DNA from: UBA6115 sp964629345 | GTDB taxonomy: Bacteria > Bacillota > Clostridia > Christensenellales > Aristaeellaceae | Assembly: GCA_964629345.1 (NCBI GenBank) | Contig: CAZVSG010000115.1 | Span: 1-6,126 of the forward strand | Reading direction: 5' to 3' | Length of the DNA: 6,126 nt | In this document: one piece after another, positions 1-6,126 of the stretch | How the letters are laid out: the number at the start of each line of letters is the position of its first letter | How positions within the stretch are numbered: position 1 is the first letter of the stretch | Notes under the pieces: model-generated | What the model saw: only the letters and a program-made list of their open reading frames with translations | Database searches by the model: none | Told to the model about the DNA's origin: nothing | Made by a program: the position numbers and the translations under genes

Positions 1-529
1 GCAGATGCGCTGGCGCTGGCCGCCGGAGAACTCGTGCGGATAACGGTCCTTGTGATAGGCCTGCAGCCCGCAGGATTCCATGATGCGGGTGATGTAGCTG
101 TCAAACTCGCTGTCCGGGACGATCCCGTGCTCCTTCACCGCCTCGCCGATGATCTCGCCCACCGGCATGCGCGGAGACAGGCTGGAATAGGGATCCTGGA
201 AGATGATCTGGATCCTGGGCCGTTTCTTGCGCAGTTCCTGGCTGCCAAGGTCAAAGATCTCCTCGCCGTTGAACAGCACGTCGCCCGAGGTCTTGTCGTT
301 CAGGCGCAGGATGGTTTTCCCGACGGTGGTTTTCCCGCAGCCGGACTCACCGACCAGGCCCATGGTGGTCCCGCGCCTGATGGAAAAGCTGATGCCGTCG
401 ACGGCTTTCACCTGGCCGACAACGCGGCCGAACAGACCGGAACGGATGGGGAAGTACTTTTTCAGGTTTCTGACTTCCAGGATGTTGTCCGCAAAAGAGG
501 CGGGATTGGCTGGCCTTGCGGCGGTCACG

Positions 530-540
<11 letters not shown>
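1..540 (-). CDS. oppF: Oligopeptide/dipeptide ABC transporter ATPase, F subunit (OppF/DppF-like), 5' part only
   Basis: One of the two cytoplasmic ATPases that power the importer; it should pair with the D subunit at 530-1678. I translated 180 codons from an ATG at 540 down to the left window edge with no stop. Visible motifs are an A-loop region LKKYFPI (about residues 26-32), Walker A GESGCGKT (64-71), Q-loop glutamine 115 in IIFQDPYSSLSPR, and the ABC signature FSGGQRQR (171-178). Walker B, the H-loop and the C-terminal oligopeptide-transporter domain lie outside the window. The family is normally about 310-340 residues, so roughly half is visible. The start is supported by a GAGGA ribosome binding site 8 bases upstream. 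The gene overlaps the end of the D gene by 11 bases, which suggests translational coupling. The spacer SSLSPR after the Q-loop and the signature FSGGQ rather than LSGGM identify it as F-type, not D-type. The symbol reflects family position; the substrate is not proven. Confidence 0.93.
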
Positions 541-1678
<1,138 letters not shown>

Positions 1679-1683
1679 GTAAA

Positions 1684-1692
1684 CCTTACCTC
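1684..1692 (-). promoter_or_regulatory. Ribosome binding site of ATPase D, overlapping the permease C stop
   Basis: GAGGTAAGG on the minus strand contains GAGG 10 bases and AAGG 5 bases before the ATG at 1676-1678. The permease C TAA stop (1686-1688) lies inside it. This favours the upstream start, and so the N-terminal extension, and suggests coupled translation. Confidence 0.7.
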
Positions 1693-3464
1693 TTCATTTT
1701 GGGATCGAAGGCATCACGAAGCCCGTCCCCCACGAAGTTGAATCCAAGTACGGTCAGCAAGATCAGCAGGCCGGCCGGTATCCAGATAAACCAGTAGTTG
1801 GTGACAATGTACGGGTTGCTGGCGGCGTTGATGATGCTGCCCCAGGATGCGATGGGATATTTGACGCCAAGTCCCAGGAAGGAGAGCGTCGCCTCCGTCA
1901 GGATGATGCCGCCCAGCCCCAGGGTGGCCTGAACGATCAAAAGGGGCATGACGTTTGGCACCAGGTGCCTGATGATGCGCCTGGACACCCGAACGCCGGT
2001 CGCCTCGGTGGCAACCATGAAGTCCTGCTCGCGCAGCGCCAGGATCTGCCCGCGCACCACGCGCGCGATGCCTGTCCAGCCCAAAAGGCCGAGGATAAAC
2101 ATCAGCAGGAAGACCCTGACATAGGGATCGACCTCCAGCGTGTCCATCACAGAACCGATGATGAGCAGGATCGGCCAGTAGGGGATGCAGTTGAACAGGT
2201 CGATGAAGCGCATGAGCAGGGTATCCACCCATCCGCCAAAGTAGCCTGAGATCCCGCCGATGAGGATGCCGATGAACATCTCCAGGAAGATGACGACAAA
2301 CCCGACCATTAGGGAGATGCGCCCGCCGTACATCAGCCTGGTCATCATATCCATCCCGTTCTGGTCCGTGCCGAGCAGGTGCTTGCCGTCCGGGGCGTGG
2401 TACATGTCCAGGACGTGGGTTTCTGTGTCCGTCTTGATGTTGAAGGTGCGGTGCACCAGGTCGATCCGGAAGCGCTGCCCCTCAAAAACAAACTCGGACA
2501 GATCCGCGTTGATGGCTGCGGCAGCTTCCGCCTTGAAGTCCAGCGTCAGGAAGACGTCCGGCATGATGGCGTTGATGATCAGGTCAGAGATCGCGGCAAA
2601 GGTCTCTGTCCCGCCGTTTTCAAGCGTCCGCTTGATCAGAAAACTGCCTTCCTCGTCTGTCAGCGTAAATGCGTTCCCGTCCGCCTCAAAGGCCGCATCC
2701 CCCCGGGCAATGGCCTGCTCTGCGGCCAGGCGGAAAGAAAAGCTGTTGGCCAGTTGATTGTCTTCAGCCCGCGCGGCGTCAAAAACCTTCATGGAAGCGA
2801 TCGCGGAATCACGGGTCTTTCCGATGACCGCGCCCGTCTTGTTTCGAAATATCTGATACTCCTGGCCGTCCAAGACAATGCTGTCCGCTCCGGCCTGGTA
2901 AGCGGCCTCAAACGACTTCTTCATCTCCTGGGTCATGCTGAAGCCGGGTGCCGTTTCATATCCGAACAGAACCTTTCGGATAGACACCTCCGCGAACGAT
3001 TCCAGTTCCCGGATCAGGTAGGTCTGTTCGCCCAAGGGCGTATATGAAAAGAATACTCCGCCTGAGTCAAAGGAGACGGCGCCCTTGTTGATGGCAAGGA
3101 TCAGCGCCGCATAAGCCGACTTGTTGAATCTGGATCCGGGCGCGACGGTGTAGCGAAGCTCCGCGTTTCGTGTGGCGCCAGCATATTCCTTGAGCATGAC
3201 CTGCGTCGTGTCAAAGGTCTGGTCCTGCCGGTAGGGCGACAGAACGCCGCCTAGGAAGGAAAACAGGAACATGATGACCAGAATGATCAGGCCTGTGATC
3301 GCCAGGCGGTTTCTGATGAACCGCTTCAGCACCATCATGCCGGGGGAAAGCACTTTCACGCGCTGTTCGTCACCCAGCATTTTCTCATAATGATTCTGAC
3401 GGCTGCCGTCTGTCTCCCTGGCCGCCGCCGGATCGTTCCCGGTCTGCAATGACTTATGATCCAT
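1686..3464 (-). CDS. oppC: Peptide ABC transporter permease, C subunit (OppC/DppC-like), with a large extracellular insertion
   Basis: Inner-membrane half of the translocation pore, expected to dimerise with permease B. It has 592 residues where the family has about 300. A cytoplasmic N-terminus of about 50 residues leads to the first membrane segment (about 54-75, OppC N-terminal type) ending SPY (76-78). The conserved (H)LLGTDxNG motif that normally follows after about 30 residues appears only at 362-370. The core then looks canonical: membrane segments near 383-404, 430-440, 449-467, 505-522 and 556-578. The EAA loop coupling to the ATPases (about 484-503) has EATG at 487-490 and ends LVP (501-503). 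The C-terminus DGLRDAFDP is typical. Met371 replaces the usual Arg of the GRD motif (GMD here). The extra 255 or so residues form the repeat domain described separately. The start is set by GAGGAGG 9 bases upstream, 18 bases after the permease B stop. There is no frameshift or stop in the insert, so it is a genuine part of the protein. Confidence 0.95.
   Translation of the reverse strand: MDHKSLQTGNDPAAARETDGSRQNHYEKMLGDEQRVKVLSPGMMVLKRFIRNRLAITGLIILVIMFLFSFLGGVLSPYRQDQTFDTTQVMLKEYAGATRNAELRYTVAPGSRFNKSAYAALILAINKGAVSFDSGGVFFSYTPLGEQTYLIRELESFAEVSIRKVLFGYETAPGFSMTQEMKKSFEAAYQAGADSIVLDGQEYQIFRNKTGAVIGKTRDSAIASMKVFDAARAEDNQLANSFSFRLAAEQAIARGDAAFEADGNAFTLTDEEGSFLIKRTLENGGTETFAAISDLIINAIMPDVFLTLDFKAEAAAAINADLSEFVFEGQRFRIDLVHRTFNIKTDTETHVLDMYHAPDGKHLLGTDQNGMDMMTRLMYGGRISLMVGFVVIFLEMFIGILIGGISGYFGGWVDTLLMRFIDLFNCIPYWPILLIIGSVMDTLEVDPYVRVFLLMFILGLLGWTGIARVVRGQILALREQDFMVATEATGVRVSRRIIRHLVPNVMPLLIVQATLGLGGIILTEATLSFLGLGVKYPIASWGSIINAASNPYIVTNYWFIWIPAGLLILLTVLGFNFVGDGLRDAFDPKMKR
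2382..3227 (-). other. Extracellular insertion domain of permease C (residues about 80-361)
   Basis: This is the part of permease C between the end of membrane segment 1 and the LLGTD motif before segment 2. In ordinary family members the same stretch is about 30 residues; here it is about 282. Known topology of the family (N-terminus inside, first loop outside) places it on the extracellular face, next to the docking surface for the binding protein. It is soluble in character, without a convincing membrane segment and without cysteines. It is rich in Ala, Phe, Asp/Glu and Lys/Arg. I do not recognise it as a named domain. Confidence 0.8.
2400..3128 (-). repeat. Four diverged tandem protein repeats of about 64 residues inside permease C
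   Basis: Aligning the insert to itself by eye gives four units: residues 113-170 (bases 2955-3128), 176-235 (2760-2939), 242-301 (2562-2741) and 308-355 (2400-2543). Each begins with an Ala-rich helix-like segment (LILAINKG, FEAAYQAG, AEQAIARG, AAAAINAD). A G-x-x-aromatic turn follows (GGVF at 135, GQEY at 200, GNAF at 263, GQRF at 329). A short strand comes next (LIRE at 150, VIGK at 213, LIKR at 276, NIKT at 342). The anchor glycines are 65, 63 and 66 residues apart and the strand motifs 63, 63 and 66 apart. Identity between units is low, and no DNA-level repetition is evident, so the duplication would be old. Confidence 0.6.
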
Positions 3465-3473
3465 GTGTGTATG

Positions 3474-3480
3474 CCTCCTC
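3474..3480 (-). promoter_or_regulatory. Ribosome binding site of permease C
   Basis: GAGGAGG on the minus strand, 9 bases before the ATG at 3462-3464, within the 18-base gap after the permease B stop. It fixes the start of the long permease C, which therefore includes the cytoplasmic tail ahead of membrane segment 1. Confidence 0.85.
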
Positions 3481-3482
3481 CC

Positions 3483-4469
3483 TTAATTGATCCGTACGCG
3501 CGGATCGACCACGGCATACATCATGTCGGCTATCAGCAGGGAAATCTGTGTCAGCACAATGCTGAACACGGAATAGAACATCGTGAAGGGAATGTCCCCG
3601 GCCCTGATCGCGCCAAAGGCGATGTAGCCGATGCCGGGTATCTGATAAAGCGTCTCCGTGATCATGGAGCCCGCGAACATGCTTGGCAAAAGGTAACTCA
3701 TATAGCTGACCAGAGGGATCATTGTGTTGCGGAACGCGTGCCTGTTGATGACTTTTCTCTCCGGAAGCCCTTTTGCGCGCGCCGTCCGGATGTAGTCGGC
3801 GCCAAGGACCTCCAGCATGTTGGTGCGGGTGAAGCGCATCAGCCCGCCGATGGACAGCATCGTCAGCGTCGTGACCGGCAGGACGAGATGATAGGCCATG
3901 TCCAGCAGTTTTCCCCAGGAGTCCAGCTGCTCGTGGTAGCGGCCGACAATGCCGTAAAGATCGAACCATCCAAGGTTGATGGAAAAAACGTACTTCAGCA
4001 TGGTTGAAAGGAAAAAGGAAGGCAGCGATATGCCGAGCATCGCGAAGAACGTGACGGCATAATCCGTCTTGCTGTATTGTTTTCTGGCCGCCATGATGCC
4101 CAGAGGGATCGCGATGGCGATCTCAAGGATGAAGGTGATGACGTTGAGCGCGACGGTATACCAGATGACGTTCGCGAACTTCTCGGTCACCTTGATCCCG
4201 TAGGACCACGAATTGCCGAACTCGCCGCGGACGGCATCGCCCAGCCAGCCAAAGAACCCGGTAAAAACATCCGTGTTCAGCCTGAACAGCGCGTTGAGTT
4301 CAGAAACCCATTCGGTGTAGCTTTTGCTGTTGGGCATCGTAGCGCGCTGGCGCGCGATGGTTTCCACATAGCTTGACGGCAGGGCTCTGATCACCGCATA
4401 GACGATAAATGCCCCGAAAACAATAATCAGAACGGCCAGGAAGACCCTTCGGATCAAATACTTCGACAT
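3483..4469 (-). CDS. oppB: Peptide ABC transporter permease, B subunit (OppB/DppB-like)
   Basis: Inner-membrane permease of 328 residues, a normal length for the family, forming the pore with permease C. The N-terminus MSKYLIRRVF is typical, followed by membrane segment 1 (about 8-29). An extracellular loop of about 70 residues contains FGNSWSYG (84-91). Further membrane segments lie near 102-124, 138-160, 193-212, 254-273 and 299-320. The EAA loop that contacts the ATPases spans about 225-252, with the family hallmark DYIRTARAKGL (225-235) and ending MIP. The family motif YQIPGIGY is at 275-282, and the C-terminus ends in the characteristic VDPRVRI. The start at 4469 is supported by GGAGAAGGG upstream. 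The gene is separated from the binding-protein gene by 76 bases containing a strong hairpin. It lies 18 bases ahead of permease C, so B, C, D and F are probably translated from one mRNA. Nothing is missing or unusual. Confidence 0.96.
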   Translation of the reverse strand: MSKYLIRRVFLAVLIIVFGAFIVYAVIRALPSSYVETIARQRATMPNSKSYTEWVSELNALFRLNTDVFTGFFGWLGDAVRGEFGNSWSYGIKVTEKFANVIWYTVALNVITFILEIAIAIPLGIMAARKQYSKTDYAVTFFAMLGISLPSFFLSTMLKYVFSINLGWFDLYGIVGRYHEQLDSWGKLLDMAYHLVLPVTTLTMLSIGGLMRFTRTNMLEVLGADYIRTARAKGLPERKVINRHAFRNTMIPLVSYMSYLLPSMFAGSMITETLYQIPGIGYIAFGAIRAGDIPFTMFYSVFSIVLTQISLLIADMMYAVVDPRVRIN

Positions 4470-4476
4470 TCAGTAT

Positions 4477-4485
4477 CCCTTCTCC
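4477..4485 (-). promoter_or_regulatory. Ribosome binding site of permease B
   Basis: GGAGAAGGG on the minus strand, with its AAGGG end 7 bases before the ATG at 4467-4469. It lies just downstream of the intergenic hairpin, so the stem should not block it. Confidence 0.75.
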
Positions 4486-4493
4486 AGTAAAAG

Positions 4494-4540
4494 ACCCGGG
4501 TTGGGCGGCTGTATCGCCGCCCAACCCGGTGTTGTTTTTT
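4494..4540 (-). terminator. Strong hairpin between the binding-protein gene and permease B; likely attenuator or mRNA-stabilising stem
   Basis: A perfect 14-bp inverted repeat (4496-4509 with 4516-4529, GGGTTGGGCGGC core) flanks a 6-base loop, and the stem is mostly G-C. On the minus (mRNA) strand it begins 16 bases after the binding-protein stop and is followed by a weak T tract (GTCTTTTAC). It ends about 10 bases before the permease B ribosome binding site. On the plus strand the stem is followed by TGTTGTTTTTT, so it would be a better terminator for any antisense transcript. In binding-protein-dependent operons a hairpin here commonly lets the binding protein be made in excess over the membrane subunits, by partial termination or by protecting the upstream mRNA end. 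That role is inferred from position and structure. Confidence 0.8.
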
Positions 4541-4545
4541 AGGAA

Positions 4546-6126
4546 TTATCTCATTTCGATCAGTTCGATGTCGTTCATCCAGCCCCAGAAGGTGGTGATG
4601 TCGGGGGTGATGGTGTCCATGTTGATGCGCTGGGTGCTGAAGATGACGGAGTTCTGGCGCTGATAGGCGGGAACCTCAACTGCCCAGTCAACAACCAGGT
4701 CAAGCGCCTGCTTGTAGACCGCCTTGCGGAACGCCTGGTCGTCCGACCTGCGGGCTTCAATGATCAGGTCGTCCAGCGCCGGGTCGGCAATGTGGTAATG
4801 GTTGCTGTCGGAGCCGCCCAGGCCGACGATGTTGCTGGAGTGGTAGACCTGGTACATGTCAGGATCGATGGTGGCGCCCCAGGCAGCCGTCCACATTTCC
4901 TGCTTGCCGCTGTCCAGCGCTTCCCAGAGGAGGTTGGAATCAGCGGGGTCGTTGATGTTCAGGGTGATGCCGATCTTCTCAAGCAGGGCTTTGGTCCCTG
5001 TAAGAACCGCGAAAGAGGGGTGGTCGCCCTGGCCATCGCCGGGGATGATGACTTCGTAGGCCAGCTTCGCGCCTTCGGGGGCGGCGGTGAACTTTCCGGT
5101 CGCCTCGTCAAAGGTGAAGCCCGCGGCTTTGAGGAAGCCGGTCGCGGCCTTCAGGGCTGCATCATAGCGCTCATCCGCGGTCATCTCGGAGGTGTAGATG
5201 TCATTCCCGTCCACGTCCACGGAGAACGCGACCTTGTAGTCCGGGTCGGTCGGCTGCGGTGCCGCCCAGGAGGTGTTGGAAATCGGGTAGTTGATGACAG
5301 ATGCGGCCTCGCCGTAGTAGCTGTCATAGGCCACTCCGCGGTACACCGCGTAAACGGTGCCAAAGGCCTTGCGCAGGTTCTTGGAGGCGTCGCTGCCAGG
5401 CTCGCCGCCGACGTTGACGGTGTCCGCGTTGATGCCGATGTAGCCGTATCCGAGGTTGTCGACCTTGGAGGTGGTCACAACGTCGCCTGTAATGTCGCCG
5501 TTGGAGTTCATCTTCGCGACGGTCTCGAAGTTGGCCTTGTTGCCGCTCATCTCGCCGGCGTCAACAACACCGGTCTGGATGCCGGTTGCCACTTCAGAGG
5601 TATTGGTTTCCTTGAACTGGATGTACTTGGTCTTGGGCGCGCCCTTGTAATAGAGCTCGTTGGCCTCAAAGTACACGATGCGGTTCTCATACTTGACGAA
5701 CTTGTAGGCGCCGGCGCCCATCGGATGCCCGGTCTTCTCCGCCACGATGGACAGATCGCCGAAGGGGAAGCCGAACTTGTTGTTCTCGTAATCGTACTGC
5801 GCCTTGTCGCCGTAGTAGTGCAGCGGGGCGATCTGAAGGCCCAGGATGCTGTAGACAGCGGGTGCTTCGTAGCCGTTGGTCTTCACCTCGACGGTGTAGT
5901 CATCCAGCTTCTTGATGCCGGCGACGTTCGGGACACCCTGGCCACCCATGGAATCATCCTTGGGGCCCCATTCGCCGATGAAGGCGTCTTTGTTGACAGC
6001 AACGACATCCACGCCGTTGGGTGATTCACCGGCTGCGACGTAGGCATCGGCCTTGCCGTACTTGGCAACAGCCTCGGCGTAATAGTCATCCAGGGTGGGG
6101 AACTCTTCCTTGGACAGGTCGAAGAC
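4546..6126 (-). CDS. Extracellular substrate-binding protein, family 5 (OppA/DppA-like), 3' part only
   Basis: Solute-binding component that would deliver substrate to the B/C permease. I read 526 residues from the right edge to a TAA at 4546-4548. The frame is open right up to the edge. The GTG at 6010-6012 is therefore an internal valine, and the real start and signal or lipoprotein peptide lie outside the window. Family-5 features in order: IKKLDDYTVEV (71-81 of the visible part), GLQIAPLHYYGD (96-107), HPMGAGAYKFVKYE (134-147; equivalent of the family's G-T-G-P-Y-x-F turn), and LRKAFGTVYAVYRG further on, matching the R-x-A-x-x-x-A-x-(D/Y)-R helix. The C-terminal part contains ALLEKIGITLNI, WGATIDPDMYQVYHSS and a final lobe ending in WGWMNDIEL. 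The visible part is already close to a full family member in length, so the protein is probably long (over 600 residues). Peptide import is the default inference; the substrate cannot be read from the sequence. Confidence 0.92.
   Translation of the reverse strand, partial: VFDLSKEEFPTLDDYYAEAVAKYGKADAYVAAGESPNGVDVVAVNKDAFIGEWGPKDDSMGGQGVPNVAGIKKLDDYTVEVKTNGYEAPAVYSILGLQIAPLHYYGDKAQYDYENNKFGFPFGDLSIVAEKTGHPMGAGAYKFVKYENRIVYFEANELYYKGAPKTKYIQFKETNTSEVATGIQTGVVDAGEMSGNKANFETVAKMNSNGDITGDVVTTSKVDNLGYGYIGINADTVNVGGEPGSDASKNLRKAFGTVYAVYRGVAYDSYYGEAASVINYPISNTSWAAPQPTDPDYKVAFSVDVDGNDIYTSEMTADERYDAALKAATGFLKAAGFTFDEATGKFTAAPEGAKLAYEVIIPGDGQGDHPSFAVLTGTKALLEKIGITLNINDPADSNLLWEALDSGKQEMWTAAWGATIDPDMYQVYHSSNIVGLGGSDSNHYHIADPALDDLIIEARRSDDQAFRKAVYKQALDLVVDWAVEVPAYQRQNSVIFSTQRINMDTITPDITTFWGWMNDIELIEMR

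Noticed and set aside
1686..3464. Permease C as an accidental fusion or a gene disrupted by an inserted element
   Set aside because: The frame is continuous, there are no terminal inverted repeats or target duplications at the edges of the insert, base composition looks similar by eye, and the flanking core is canonical.
4530..4540. Terminator for a plus-strand gene (stem followed by TGTTGTTTTTT)
   Set aside because: The geometry fits an intrinsic terminator on the plus strand, but no credible plus-strand gene exists upstream. It is kept only as a property of the intergenic hairpin.
6010..6012. GTG as a start codon for the binding protein
   Set aside because: The same frame stays open for a further 38 codons to the right edge with protein-like composition. 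A start here would also give a secreted protein without a signal peptide, so this is an internal valine.
4792..6024. Plus-strand open frame of 410 codons opposite the binding-protein gene
   Set aside because: It lies wholly antisense to a clear family-5 binding protein. Its product is low-complexity Val/Gly/Asp-rich, with no recognisable domain, as expected from the mirror of GC-rich codons.

Overview
The window holds most of one minus-strand operon for an ABC importer of the peptide/nickel (Opp/Dpp) class, read from right to left. The order is substrate-binding protein (3' part only, 4546-6126), permease B (3483-4469), permease C (1686-3464), ATPase D (530-1678) and ATPase F (5' part only, 1-540). 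This is the classical A-B-C-D-F order. Nearly every base is coding. The only real gap is 76 bases between the binding-protein gene and permease B, and it contains a strong hairpin. The other junctions are an 18-base gap, a 7-base gap and an 11-base overlap, so the four downstream genes almost certainly share one transcript.

The DNA is GC-rich by eye. It has strong purine-rich ribosome binding sites (GAGGAGG, GGAGAAGGG) and TAA stops on all four visible gene ends. Together with the protein style, this suggests a moderately high-GC Bacillota (Clostridia-like) bacterium, but there is no taxonomic marker here and this is an inference. No promoter, RNA gene, mobile element or CRISPR array is visible. 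The promoter and the signal peptide of the binding protein should lie just beyond the right edge.

The proteins would work together as follows. The extracellular family-5 binding protein captures a solute, most likely an oligopeptide. It delivers the solute to the B/C permease heterodimer, and the D/F ATPase pair drives import. All nucleotide-binding motifs that fall inside the window are intact, and D carries the four-cysteine C-terminal motif of the family.

The feature that stands out is permease C. At 592 residues it is about twice the usual length. The extra roughly 255 residues sit in the extracellular loop between the first and second membrane segments. That loop appears to be built from four diverged copies of a unit of about 64 residues, each an alanine-rich helix followed by short strands with a G-x-x-(F/Y) turn. 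It is a candidate undescribed extracellular domain placed where the binding protein docks. Two lesser oddities are a charged N-terminal extension of about 46 residues on ATPase D and a long Tyr/Ala-rich segment in the binding protein.
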